Counted from the first letter of the stretch, positions 43,430 through 55,113 are shown. The stretch: 64,000 bases of DNA from Lolium rigidum (GCF_022539505.1 NC_061514.1:40350869-40414868); one strand, 5' to 3'. The notes: a model not told the origin generated them from the sequence alone. Numbers and translations: made by a program.

Positions 43430-45819
43430 CGGGTGATCCGTCCTGCTGAACGTGATGCTCTGAGAGGACCAATCGATGTACTCGAAACACCAGTTCTCTG
43501 GATCATGCTCATCTGCCCACGAGGTGGTGGAAAGGACTCGTTAGGATTGTGAGGCTGGGCTTGCTGAACCTGGTGCTGAGGCGGGGGTGGTGGTGTAGGC
43601 AGCTGCTGCTGCTGCTGAATGAGCTTCTGCATCTCAATGAACTGTCGACAATCTCTGAGCAGATGGCTTGACTTCTTCTAATTGTCTTTGGAGTCGATGT
43701 AAGCGTGCAGGTAGCAGGGTGCATTTATCTGTTCAGCAAAGGGAAATTCGGGTGTCCTATGGGGTCGTGGCTTGTAATTGCCACGGTTTCCAGAGTTGCT
43801 CCTGTTGCCATCCTGCCGATCATCCCGCCTATCATCATACCGGTCATCCTGTCGATCGGAATATCCGGCAGCTACCAAGTTACTGTCGTCGTAGCTACGG
43901 TCTTTCCTCTTCTTGCGACGATCTCTGCGACCACCCGAATCATTTTTTGGCTGATCATCGTCTTCATCATCACTGCGTTGTCGCGGTCTTCGTACGTTGT
44001 TTGCACCATCAGCCCAGCTGTTGGCAATCTCCATTAGCTTGGTGATAGTCTTTGGCTTCTTGCGTCCAAGTTCTTCTATGTAAGATTCTCGTCGGATGTC
44101 GTCGCTGAAAGCGTCGATTGCTCTGTCGACGGAAACATCCTCGGCAGCGTTTAGGAGTTTTGTGAATCTCCCGATGAATGCTCACATTGATTCTTTCGGC
44201 TTCTGCTGGCAATGCCGCAACTCTTCAATCCCAACAGGCCTCTTGTATGTTGCTTGGAAGTTAGCGACAAAAGCATCCACCAGGTCGTCCCAAGACTTGA
44301 TAGATCCCTTCGGCAGTCCCCTCAGCCAGGCTCGTGCCGAATCTTTTAAGTAAAGCTGCAAACACTGCATCGCTGCAATCTGGTTCCCTTTGTGTAAGAT
44401 CATCGTCTACAAGTAGTCATCTATCCATGATCTTGGCTCCTGCTGACCATCTTATTTGGCAGCGTCCGTAGGGGTAGGTTTGAACTTTTTGGGTGGCATT
44501 GTCTCTCGAATCTTGTAGCTCAAGCAATCAGCTCCCCTCAGCTCGCCATCATACTCCTCGCTTTCTTCTGAGGAGTCACTATCGTAGTCCCCCCTTGCTG
44601 CTCGCCGTCGTTTGGCTTTATCGATTCTGCTCTGGGTAATCTCGTCTCGGGCATCCCGTGAACGGTATTTTAAACCTCCAGCTTGTGGTGAAGCTTTTTA
44701 TTTTCGTGGGACCAACTTGTCTCCCAGGATTGCAAGGCTTTCTAGAGCGCCCCGATGAGCTTGAACCATGGAACCTGCAGGCTGTTGGTTTACAAGATAC
44801 GCCGCGAGGTTGGCAGTTGCTGCCTCGACGGTTTTTGGCCTCAGCATTCCTGCGGTATCCCTGGTCAAGAATGACCTGGATAAGTTTGACGTTATTTCTC
44901 TGGCGTCGTCTTCCGAAAGCCTGGATAGCCTCGACCGGTGCTTCCCTGCGCCTTGACTGCTTCGGGAGGCGCTTCCCCGTGAACCCCTCCGTTGTTCGCT
45001 AGATCGTTCTGCTGCACGCAGGCGCTTCTCAAGGGTGTTTTGCTCGAGTGAGAGCCGCTCCCGATTTTTATCCAATATTTCGCGAAAGGCGTTGAGGGTT
45101 CCAACCGAAGCTCCAACAGGGAGCGGTGTATTGTTGAGTACGGCTGCCTGGGCGGCTGCCCATTCTTCCTCCGCGATGGTGTAATCACTGCCATGATTAC
45201 TAGCGCTGTTTCCGAAGCTTCGTCGCCTGCTGGAGCGTGGGGTGTGCTCTCCTTCTCCCCCGTTCCTCGTGTTTCCTGTGTTGTTGGCAGCGTAAACTTG
45301 GTGGCGCGTTGTTTTCCAGGTGCCTTCTCTGACGGTGCTGTCGACGATGTCTTCTCCCGACGAATACTGGGCGCTAAACATGAAGGGTGTGTCACTCGAT
45401 CCCAACCCGTGCCTCGTGTCGCAGTTCAAGCAGTAGTACGAGGTCATCTCCGATGGCACGGGGTTGTCGGATCCGACCGACATTGAAGACGTCGATCGCG
45501 GGGTCGATGGTGCGGATGGATCAGTCGAATCTGTCAGCCCAGCTGAGAGATCGATTGATGATGACATGACCAGCCCTGCAACCGATAAGAGAGGCTTCCT
45601 AGTCGACCTGGGAGCGCGCGGCTCGAGCAGTCGAAGGATTCCTTCCGGATTGACGTTGTAGTGAACGCTTCCGAACGCCATCTCCATGTTTCCTTGCAGA
45701 CCCGAAAAAGTCGAGCGAGAAGAGTCGCTGTGCGGGGTGAACTCGTAGGAGCCAAATCGAATCGGGCTCCCCAAGATCGGTGATGATGATGATGGCGTTG
45801 ATGAAGCTGTCGACGACAT
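43430..45819 (-). pseudogene. Broken gypsy (Tat-like) gag gene
   Basis: Proposed start at 45,819 (MSSTASSTPSSSSPILGSPI), just after the PBS. The first frame runs to 44,698 (Ser/Arg-rich N-terminus). The Retrotrans_gag core is at 44,403-44,182 (QLYLKDSARAWLRGLPKGSI, SWDDLVDAFVANFQATYKRP). 44,034-43,678 encodes a very basic/acidic DRRDDRQD-rich nucleocapsid-like part with NAPCYLHAYIDSKDN. 43,632-43,430 is Gln/Pro-rich, leading to the protease frame. At least three frame changes or stops separate these pieces, so gag is not translatable as one protein. Confidence 0.75.
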
Positions 45820-45856
45820 GGTTGGATCTGCTGATGAAGGATCTTGCGCCAACAGG

Positions 45857-45876
45857 TTTCCCACAGACGGCGCTAA
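45857..45876 (-). other. Primer binding site of the split gypsy element
   Basis: Minus-strand TTAGCGCCGTCTGTGGGAAA directly follows the LTR. The related TTGGCGCCGTCTGTGGGAA is the usual site in this grass gypsy group; one base differs. Confidence 0.7.
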
Positions 45877-45877
45877 T

Positions 45878-46416
45878 TGACGAGGGTGCTCCTCGACAAT
45901 GCCCTCCGATTGGGGCTTAGGGTTAATGGAATCCTGTAGGCTGACACAAGACATCGGTTAACAGACAAGCGGGGAAAGCGATTTACCCAGGTTCAGGGCC
46001 CTCGATGAGGTAACACCCCTACGTCCTGCCTGTCTGATCTTGATTATGAAAATATCGGGTTACAATGGGGTGCCGAAGGTTTCGGCTATGATCTCGTCGA
46101 GAGCCTAAGTGCTACGATGACCTAGCTCTAGACTTCTGGTGGCTAAAGTTGCTAAGATTGATTGTGTCCCTCGGCAGCCCCTCTCCTGGCCTTTATATAG
46201 GAGGCCAGGTCTCAAGAGATCTGTCCGGGTACGACTAGGTTTACAAAAAGACCTAGCCCTAAACTTTCCTTGTTCGGCTCTTCATCTTGTACTTCAAGGA
46301 ATCTTCTCCTGCACCGCCTTAGTGGCCCACCTTGCCATCAGGTATCTTCATGGGCCTCCAGTTGGACCGTACAGGATAGGGCAATGTTGGTTACCCGAAG
46401 GGTAATACCCACGTCA
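45878..46416 (-). mobile_element. 5' LTR of the split gypsy element (539 bp)
   Basis: On minus it starts TGACGTGGGTATTACCC (46,416) and ends CACCCTCGTCA (45,878), so the two ends carry the inverted repeat TGACG...CGTCA. It holds TATATAGGAGG-type promoter sequence (CCTCCTATATAAAGG on minus, about 46,190). Flanking CTCAG follows at 46,417. The partner LTR would lie left of 25,892 and is not visible. Confidence 0.75.
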
Positions 46417-46717
46417 CTCAGCTTCCGCGAGCGTGCGCAGCTAGTAGACGTGCGCAGCTAGTAGTGACGCAGCGTTGATGCGTCTTCTCCGCCAGTACTG
46501 GCAGCGAGGCATCGCTTCGACAGTCTGCGGCCGCGTTAATGGCGATGCCTCGCATGCCTCACGTGCCGCGCGTAGTAATGGCGATGCCCCGCGTGGCGCG
46601 GCCGTCGCCCTGCCTCCGACCTATATAAACAGGGGCGCGAGCATCTCATCTCCTCCCCACTAAACCCTAGCCGCCGCTGCCGTAGCGCCGCTTCTGCTCA
46701 GCCCTAGTAGATCCACC
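46417..46717 (+). promoter_or_regulatory. Promoter with TATA box and 5' leader
   Basis: TATATAAA at 46,622-46,629 lies about 90 bp before an ATG in good context (CCACCATGAG, 46,718). The leader contains ACTAAACCCTAGCCGCCGCT, a typical grass 5'UTR word. Upstream are short repeats (GTGCGCAGCTAGTAG twice; AATGGCGATGCC twice). Confidence 0.55.
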
Positions 46718-47201
46718 ATGAGCAGCACCGCTACCGGATGAGGCTGCCGCGCCTCCACCTCCACCTCCACCTTCACCTTCCACTCCACCTCCCCTGGCCT
46801 CGAGCTCCGACGAGGAGTTCGACTCCGAAGACAGCACCGATCTCCTCCACCCGGTGAGGGACGCCGTGGCCCTGGCTCTCGCGGAGGAAGAAGCAGAGGA
46901 GGAGCGGGCGGCCCATGCGGCGGTCGACACCGAGCTGGAACAGCGCAGGCTGGCGGCCACCGCCACCGCAGAGGACTCCGACTCAGAGATATCTTGGTCC
47001 TCCGATGACCCTGATGAGCCAACGCCGGAGGAGTGGGCGGCGGAGCAGAGGGCCATCATCGAGTCGTTCGAGACGCTCAAGGACGACGCCGCCAACGCGA
47101 GGCTGCAGCAGGCACTGCAAGAGGACGCGGCGGCGCACCGAGCCATAGCGGCCGCGCGGGAGGCGGCGGAGAAGCATGCCTCTAGTTTTCTAGGAGAGTG
47201 A
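46718..47201 (+). pseudogene. Acidic, Ala/Glu-rich ORF broken after the start codon
   Basis: The ATG at 46,718 reads MSSTATG then stops. A +1 frame is open from 46,722 to TGA at 47,199 and encodes a Pro-rich run, SSSDEEFDSEDSTDLLHPVR, a long Glu/Ala helix (ALALAEEEAEEERAAHAAVD), SWSSDDPDEPTPEEWAAEQR and another Ala-rich helix. A single-base indel near 46,735 would explain the break. The coding-like composition (GC-rich third positions) is striking. It is interrupted at about 47,205 by an LTR fragment, and the gene may have continued at 47,916. It could be the first exon of a transposon-associated gene. Confidence 0.5.
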
Positions 47202-47204
47202 CTT

Positions 47205-47915
47205 TATAAGTTCTAAGATTGTAGATTTCTTGTTGCTACTAGGGAGACAACAACAATGTTTTGTCCGAGGGTAAATCTATTGTTCATTTTACACATATTG
47301 CTTAATGCGATAGTCTGTTACTTGCAACTTTATACTGGAAGGGGTGCGGACGCTAACCTGAAGGTAGATTATTAGTCATAGACGCAGTTGGATTACGGTC
47401 TATGCATTATGTTGTAATGTCCAATACCAAATCTCATAATAATCATCTTGTCATGTATTGATCGATATTCTGTCAACTGCCCAGCTGTAATTTGTTCACG
47501 CAACATGCTATTTCTTTATGGAGAGACACCTCTAGTGAACTGTGGACCCCGGTCCTATTTCTTTTACTAATAAATTCAACTGCCATCTTGTTTTATTTAC
47601 TATCTGCAAACATCTCCTTCCATTCGATACGTCTAGTCCTTTGTGTTCAGCAAACCAGTGAGATTAACAACCTCACTGTAAGTTGGGGCAAAGTACTTTG
47701 GTTTTTTTGTGTGCAGGTTCCACATTGTTGCTAACGCCGGTAGTGCGCCCTACCACTAGTCAGCCAGCAACACCTTCAGAAGTCACGCCTTTCTCCTACT
47801 GGTCGATTAAACCTTGGTTTCATACTGAAGGAAAACTTGTTGATGTGCTCTTCACACCTTCCTCTTGGGGTTCCCCAACAGCGTGTCCGCATACGTTGAG
47901 TACACGCCATCAGCA
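47205..47915 (+). mobile_element. Truncated, old subfamily B-like LTR fragment
   Basis: It matches the 3' half of subfamily B LTRs in order (AAGTTCTAAG, TTGCTACTAGGGA, GGACCCCGGTCC, TTCAGCAAACCAGTGAGATT, TTCCTCTTGGGGTTCCC) and ends near ACACGCCATCAGCA. It is clearly more diverged than any other copy in the window. The first ~850 bp of the LTR are absent. Confidence 0.75.
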
Positions 47916-49830
47916 TCAAAGAAGCTACTTTAGAAGGAGGAGAAAGGCGTCCAGGCGACGAAGCGTCGCATCCAGCGCAAGAATCTGAAGGAGAGGAATG
48001 CATCGGCGACAACCCCCTAGAAGGCGCAGGCGCATGCCGCTACCCAAGTGGCGTTGCAGATGCAGGTGAAAGCTGGCGCCCACGTAGCCCTCCATCCTGG
48101 CCTCCATCCGAGCCCATCGGAGGCCATGCTCCTCGTCAAGCAAAAGAGGATCATGGGCGTCACTACCCCAGCCTCGTCGGTGAGCTCGGTAACTTCCCAT
48201 ATGCGTCCTGGAATGCATGCACCCTCGCAGGTCCACTCGGCGTCACGGTTCGCCTCCGGCGTCGCGCCGGTGCACTTCAACGAGGTCCCGTTTCCCGACC
48301 TGAACCGGATGCCTAGGAGCGGTGACTCGTGCCCGTCTGCGACACAGAAGACGTGATAGGTCCCGGTGGAGAGCATGTTGGTGCCCCGCACCCTGTTTGA
48401 GGAAATGGCACCATTTGCCCTGACAATGGACGACCCAATACGTTTGCTCTCTCAGTGTCTCACTCTGTCGTGTGTTATTCGTCTGACGTCTGGTGATTCA
48501 TAGGCCTATTGGCCGGGACGCAATGAGGGCGATATCAATGCATGATCTTCGGCGGTGGCTTCGTCGACAAAGGCGGCATCGGGATAGGGACGCCGGATTA
48601 GTGGGGACAAACACAAGATGGGGTGGACATTCGATGACGAACGGTTGTTCTCCACCCAGCCCATGCAGGCAAAAACCGTCTGCGTCGATGCCGATGAGGA
48701 CGCACCAACAAGGCATGTCTTGACTAGGGATGATGCTGGCAAGAAGAAGGGGGAGAGCCACATGACCAATGGCTTCAACGACGACGATGACAAATGTTTG
48801 TGCGATGTGTGTCTCGCGACTAGCCATGACTGCATAAATGGTGCCCAAGAAAAGGGCAAGGTTTATTGTGCCAAGGTAGTCCAAGAGTACGAAGAGAGAA
48901 AGTGGCATGCGCCCTACGAGATGAAAAGCGATCGCACGGAAGTCCATCAGAAAAAGATGAAACTACATCAAACAACAGACCTCCAAGTTATGCGCCGTCG
49001 TCGATCATGTTGTTTTACACCCCCAGAGCGGCACGAGCGTGCTTGGAGTGGTAAAGAAACGAGCATCATCATTTCATCTATGTAGTTAGCATTCGCAAAC
49101 CATGAACCCAACTTTTACCAATTGTAGGTACCCAGGGCCTTGGAAAAGTTCAAGGCAACACATAGGAATGGCTTCTATATGGTCCATTGCTGGAAAAAGC
49201 TGAAGGACGCTTCAAAGTGGAGGATTAGCTATCCGACCTACCTTGAAGCTGTCCAGAATGGGACATCCACGTTGGTCGTCAGCGGCGAAGACGATGATCC
49301 TAGACAGAAAGCCCTTCTACCTCGTCCCCGGAGCCATAACTCTACCAAGGCAGATCTTGCAAGGGAGGCATCAGCCCTTGCGTTGAGCCAAACCTTGGAG
49401 AAGATCATGGCGGACTGTCAAGCCGCCCTGGATAAAAAGGACGAGAATAAGCGTCTGAAAAAAGAGGCCGCATCTCCCATCTACCTCAACCTCACCAAAG
49501 AGGTCATTGAGGTCCAAAGGATGGACGTAGAGACCAAAAAGGCAGAGGCCAAGCCCAAATTGCGCGACGCCGAGGGTAGAAGGATCGACACCGAGGCCAA
49601 GATCCGGGTAGAGAACACAAGGATCATGCTAGCCGACTTAAACAACATGGATGACGACACCAGGGCCTGGTTCGTGAAGAAGCGCGCCGAAATCTGCGCG
49701 CGAGACGCCTGGTCTGCGGCGCCATTGTCAACCACGATGGTTTCTTTTTGGATTATATTTGATGTTTTGGCCATGTTTGGGCACCTTTTGGACTACATTT
49801 TGTGCCATGCCTATTGGATAATGTGATGAA
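47916..49830 (+). pseudogene. Decayed Myb/SANT-like and NAM-associated gene, Harbinger-type
   Basis: Several frames cover one degraded gene. 48,250-48,320 encodes VAPVHFNEVPFPDLNRMPRS. 48,618-48,960 encodes GWTFDDERLFSTQPM and, in the Myb/SANT-like part, VVQEYEERKWHAPYEMKSD. 49,140-49,730 encodes KFKATHRNGFYMVHCWKKLK, NSTKADLAREASALALSQTL, SPIYLNLTKEVIEVQRMDVE and DDTRAWFVKKRAEICARDA. This matches the order of grass proteins with a NAM-associated C-terminal domain that accompany PIF/Harbinger transposases. Stops and frameshifts lie between the blocks. No transposase was found nearby. Confidence 0.6.
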
Positions 49831-51880
49831 CTTATTTGAGACCTCAATTTGAGCTAATATGATGGCCATATGTTCATGCTATTTGCTTGTTTCTCATGTT
49901 TTTCGATATTCCAGAAAAAAGGCCCGCGGCCATAGCGTCGGGCCGCTGGAGACACCCCGACGCAAACGGACGCATGGTTATTTTTGCGTCCGTGGGCCGA
50001 CGGAAACGGATGCAGCGGTCATTTGGATGTCCTAAGTGCCTTTAACAAATATCTAACAACCTTTGTGGAACCGAGGGAGTACCATATTTCGTTTTGGGAC
50101 CAAAAAGCAACCACAAATTTTTAAGTATTTTGCAATGAAAACACCAATTGTACTTAATTTGATAGCAAATTGATATAGTTTCTGACCGCTAAATTAGCTT
50201 CCCAAAACTTATTACTAACAGAAGTACTTAGCAACGTGAAAATGTCTGATCATAGATCTGCCTCGCAGTTTATTGAAGAGAAAAACACCCCACGTACAAC
50301 CTTCTCGTTCAAGAAGAGAAGAACTAAACTAGCTAGAGCTCTCTCGTGCTTAGTCCGTGGCCGCAAACTAATTATTAAACGCATGTGCGTTCTTCAAGTC
50401 AGTGAGTATAGTTCTCTTGCTTAATTAGTTAGGTTGTGATCATGCCATAAACAAGCGCGCCGCTATAGCGTAATGCGTCAGGAAGAAGAGGCATTGGTCA
50501 ATGTCATACCGACAAGCGTAGTCCATGGTTATCGGCACACGAAAGCAAAGGGAATGATTTTACGAAGTCTTTGTGATGCGTACTAAATTCCGGTCATCTG
50601 GCTGCTGCAGCTAAGCATGCTAGCTCATCTATTGACCAATGGGGTGGCAGGAGATAAGCTTAGCCTGGAGATAACATTCTTCAGACTATCTCTATTTGCA
50701 CTTGGCATGTTGTCCACGAGATCATGGCTGGCTGCAGGATTTGCATGCGTATGCAGGATTGGCTCCAGGTTGGTCATGGCGATTCCACCACGCCACGCCG
50801 GTACCATCCATCAGTCAGATATCTCCTAACTAATCTACGTAGCAAATTACTAATGCATGGCAATTTGATGTGTGCCGGCCGTGACAATGTCAACGCACTT
50901 AGCATTAAGACGTTCAGGCGTGCATTGCGGAACAATACAGCCTGGTGAGATGCACCTTCCCTTTTGAGTAGGGGTGTAGCTAGCCGGACCAGATTAGGGG
51001 TGTATCTTCGATAATAATATATTTTCCTTTATCAAAAAAATAATTTTTTTTGGATTTAGATCAGAATGGATTTTGACCGGTTTCACATAAGAATGCGGAC
51101 AGCTGGACTACGGATTCAAATCGAAAATGAGACAGACTTGGACCAAAAACAAAAATTACTGGATAAACTCAAGCATTGGTTGAAATATAGAGCTAAGCAT
51201 GCTCGCCAAATAAATTTGGTAACTCAACAACTACTAACGTCGTGAGATTGGCAATGGCTTTTGACTAAAAAATCAGATTATCTGGTTTAAAATTTTCAGA
51301 TTATTCTAATTAAATTTTGGATAATCTATATCTGCATGCTATTTGTTATACCATATCCGGAGAACCACTTTGTAATCGGATATCCTTATTCACCGGATAC
51401 TTTTAAATCGGATATCTTAAAACGAATTCTCTCAAGAAAAACAAGGAGAGCACAAATCACTGGCTTTGATGAGATGCACCTCTCCTATTCATTATGCGTG
51501 TAATACGTTTAGATCATGAATATGACCGCTTAGTGAGGAATGACCGTTAACGAGATTTGGAGTACAACTCAGTGCCCTGCCTGGCCTTCAACCTGTCTCA
51601 TCACTTCCGGCCTATCTGGGACGGTGAGTCGTCGATCCGATCGGGTTTTAGATATGAAGACGCCATCACGGGAGAGACACGAGACGGCTATTAAGCATTG
51701 AAGCATCGGAACTCAATTCGCACTCTCGATCTTTAGCTAGCACGCCTCTCTATCCTCTCTAGGGGACACGCGTACGGCTCATCTTTTGTTAGGGTCTAGG
51801 GGATGTTAGTTATATATTTTTAGAACAATTTGGAACTCCTGCTGTTGTATTGATCAATCCAACTTTACTGAAAAGTTGAA
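49831..51880. other. Intergenic DNA without a supported gene
   Basis: 49,925-50,040 has GC-rich transposon-like words (GACGCAAACGGACGC, GCGTCCGTGGGCCGACGG) and may be the 3' end of the Harbinger-type element. GAACCGAGGGAGTA at about 50,070 resembles a Stowaway right end without a visible partner. The remainder is AT-rich, with short ORFs only (at most about 75 codons) and no domain. 51,340-51,420 repeats 'cggatatc' words three times. Confidence 0.45.
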
Positions 51881-51882
51881 TA

Positions 51883-52275
51883 ATGTACATCACCTTAATA
51901 AGGTGTAACAAATGCGAACACCGAAGAGGCATTGTAAAACCAAAAGTTACATCTATGTGTGAAGTCCGAAAAGTTCAAATGAAACCCCAGTTCTATCTAT
52001 GTCGGGGAATGCTATGGGCCTGCAACGAAGTTGTTAGTGGGGGAAAGTGCAAGGTCAACTGGCAAAAGGTCTGTCGCTCCAAGGAGCTCGGCGGTCTCGG
52101 TATTCTGGACTTGGAAAAATTCTCTCACGCGCTCAGGCTCCGTTGGTTGTGGTACGAATGGATGGCGCCGAAAAAACCTTGGGTTGGATCTGAAACTCCT
52201 AATGATGCCGCAGACAGAGACCTTTTCAACGCCGCTACCCGGGTCATCATTGGAGACGGTGCCAAAGCTTCCTTT
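51883..52275 (+). pseudogene. LINE ORF2 fragment (plus strand)
   Basis: The open frame contains GGKCKVNWQKVCRSKELGGL followed by GILDLEKFSHALRLRWLWYE and RDLFNAATRVIIGDGAKASF. This is the conserved post-polymerase segment of another plant LINE group. It stops at the poly-T of the next LINE. The codons before about 51,990 do not look LINE-derived. Confidence 0.7.
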
Positions 52276-53990
52276 TTTTTTGCGGGGGCAAAGGGATTAT
52301 ATTAATTAAATATAGGTATCATTACAATCCCTTAGGAGGGCATCCAGAATGCAATCTGGCCCAGACCCAAACCATACATACGTACGGTCATTTAATCTAC
52401 CATACTTAGCTAACTCATGACTAGCAAAATTTTGGGTACGTGGAATTTTGGAGATTCCAGCAATCTGATCCAAGTTCAGTAGTAATTTTGCTTCAGAAGT
52501 GAGGTTACCTAACTCAGATAAATCTCTCTCTTTGCTTCTTATCATCCGGACTATCTCAGCACTGTCCGTTTCAATTAGGATTGGTTCTTGACACCACTCA
52601 CTAGCCAGAGAAACGCCCTCCACCAATGCTCGTAGTTCGGCCTCCAATGCCGAACAACATCGTACCAGCACTCTAAAGGATGACAGAATTATTGAGCCAT
52701 CATGCCTTCTCAGAATGATTCCAACACTTGCCGTTCCATCCTGCAATATAAACGACCCGTCCACGTTCAGTTTAACCATTCCCTCAGGTGGCCGAGTCCA
52801 CGGACTAGTACTAGCAGGCGGGTTGCTTCCTGCCATCTCTGTCCGATGCAAAGGCTGCTTCCCTTTCAGAATATCCTCTATTGGCAGCTTCATGGAATTG
52901 GCTAGGGAAGACATATAGCTACACAGAAATCTTCGAGATCCTTCAATCGCTGGCATCGGTTTGTTGTGTGTAATTTCATTTCGCACAAACCAGATTCTCC
53001 AAATAGTCATCAGAGTTCTATCAAGCACCTCCTTCGACAATGGCAACAACAGCTCCTCCAGCCAAGACTCCCTGGGACCCTGGAGCTGTTTACTGTCAGG
53101 TATAGACCACACCTCCTGCATGGACTGCCAAAGAGCCACTGCATGAGGGCATCGGAACAGCATGTGAGATATGTCCTCCGGCTCACACCCACAGAAAAGA
53201 CATGTGCCAGAAACATGCATACCACGCAGCAGCTTGTTCACTTCCGTAGCGAGAGCTCCATGTACTGCCCTCCATGCGAAAATACGTACTTTCTCAGGCA
53301 CCTTGCTACTCCATATTAACTTCCATATTGCCTTGTCACCAGTAGGGGCGTTGCTAGATGTAGCATGATCATGCTCCTGATTCACGAGTGCTAGGGCCAA
53401 CTTATAGGCACTGCGGACAGTAAAAACTCCAGTTTTCTCAGGTTGCCAAGCAAGGAAGTCCGCCTCCCGACGCGGAGATGTTTTAATACCGAGAATAGAC
53501 GCCACATCTATGGGAGGGAAGATTTTCTGGACAAGTTCCTCTCGCCACACACCATGTTCGTCCAACAATTTGGACACACGATTCAGCCTTGATTTACTAC
53601 GGTGGCCGATCGGTTTGAGGCTGAACTCACGTGGGATCCAGTTGTCCCTCCACATTCTCACAGATTCCCCATTGCCAATCCTCCATATCAAACCTTTTTT
53701 AAGTAATTCCAATCCATAAGCTATAGGTGTCCAGGTTGAGGAGGGATTACCAGTGAACACCGTGTCCACAATATTACCCTGCGGGTAGTACTTTGCCTTG
53801 AGTACCCGGGCACATAAGCTATCTGGTCTTGCAATGAGCCTCCACGCTTGACGGGCTAGGAGCGCCTGGTTAAAGACACGCATGTCTCTAAAGCCAATAC
53901 CCCCCTCATATTTGGGTCGTACCATTTTCTCCCAACTCAACCAATGGGCCTTTCCTTTTCCTCGATCAGCTCCTGTTATCACCAGATTTT
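52273..53990 (-). mobile_element. 5'-truncated LINE with RNase H domain (minus strand)
   Basis: Its poly-A tail appears as T(9) at 52,273-52,281. It is truncated at about 53,990, where a gypsy LTR begins. A short GCCAAA occurs at both ends (52,261 and 53,992) and might be the target duplication, but this is weak. Confidence 0.8.
52306..53982 (-). pseudogene. LINE ORF2 C-terminus: zf-RVT plus RNase H (558 codons open)
   Basis: Residues 10-45 (HWLSWEKMVRPKYEGGIGFR) follow the missing polymerase domain. Residues 95-118 (LIWRIGNGESVRMWRDNW) are the linker. Residues 218-295 form zf-RVT with C261, C264, H273 and C278. Residues 402-530 form a plant-type RNase H (RVT_3) with acidic residues at D408 (KLNVDGSF), E447/E449 (SALEAELRAL) and D473 (ETDSAEI), and H522 near the end (NFASHELAK). 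The frame is uninterrupted, but the endonuclease and RT domains are missing. RNase H removes the RNA template in LINE retrotransposition. Confidence 0.85.
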
Positions 53991-55110
53991 AGCCAAATTA
54001 GAAGATGGGCCGTGATTGAGATTGGTTTGGAGGATATGCACATAAAGTGTTTCTGAATCGGCCTCGTGTAAGAATTTGGGCTAGATTGCCCGTGTATTTG
54101 TACATTATGGTAGATCGCGTTTCAATTTAGAATTAAGAGATAGAGTTTGGTTCGTACATAGTTAGGTTTATTCCAAAGATAGAAAGTCCACGGACTATAA
54201 ATATGTACCTAGGGTTATTGAGAAAAGAGGACGATCACGTTCACAACAAACACAATCTAGACGCATCGCCACCCCTTGTTTCAAGGGTTTCTTCCGGGTA
54301 AGCGTCATGCTGCCTAGATCGCATCTTGCGATCTAGGCAGTACTGAAGCCTTGTTGATGGCAAGTAACACTATTATCATAGATGTTTTGGGGCTTACATC
54401 AATATTTTTCTGATATGTTTGCTTAGTCATGCTGCCCCTAAATATCTAGCTGTCTTTGCACCTATCTTAGGTGTAAGGGCAGCATCTTGCTTCGTCTTTA
54501 TTTAGTAGATCTGATCTGTTATGGTTGTTCCTTGTTCTTCAAGGATTAGTTTGATATCCGCATGGTTAGGCCTTGCAAACGGGTTGAATGATCCAGTAGT
54601 GCGTCAGGTATGGTTTGCCGATCCCAGAGGGGATGTTCCGGGAATCGACTTTGTGTTGGTTTTTAAGCCCCTTCTAGGACTGGTTTTCTGTTATCTTTCG
54701 TATCTGCCAGGCTCAACTACGTGTAGGATGTTCCGGTTATGCGGTGAAAGCCCTAAACTGTCGTAGATCGATTTTACTTGGTATTGATAAAGCAGGATCC
54801 CCATGTTATCGTAGATCCAATATGAACCATGGGTTAATCGGCTCTTTGAGCCGATTCACAAGGTAACCTGAGAGCCGATCGAGGATCATTTAATGTTTAC
54901 GTGTCTGCCATGCAGGAAACTAATTGAAGCAATCCAACACCTTCCTGACCAGGTATTGGTCAGGTGGCACGCCCTTGCAATAGCCAGGACGTGTGCCGGA
55001 GCTTTGCGGGCCGTCGCCCGAGGGACCAGGGCCCACCAGCAGTCCTGGGAGCCTCCCGGCTCTTCGTGTTGCTCGTCGCTGCTCGCCGGTGGGTTTTGGC
55101 AGGCAACACA
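53991..55110 (+). mobile_element. LTR of another gypsy element (about 1.1 kb, 5' end lost)
   Basis: It ends ...GGCAACACA just before the PBS. U3/R features: ACTATAAATATG near 54,195, then a leader with CACAACAAACACAATC. A near-perfect inverted repeat, GCCTAGATCGCA and TGCGATCTAGGC, sits at 54,311-54,339. The words 'ggctctttgagccgattcac' and 'gagccgatcgagg' (54,839-54,885) are typical of this wheat LTR group. The TG start is not visible, probably removed at the LINE junction. Confidence 0.7.
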
Positions 55111-55113
55111 TTC

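Noticed and set aside
43705..44037. 110-125-codon plus-strand ORFs over the gypsy gag
   Set aside because: Shadows of the minus-strand gag, which has recognisable nucleocapsid and gag motifs.
50236..50948. Small ORFs of 60-76 codons in the intergenic stretch
   Set aside because: Short, overlapping on both strands and without recognisable motif or promoter context.
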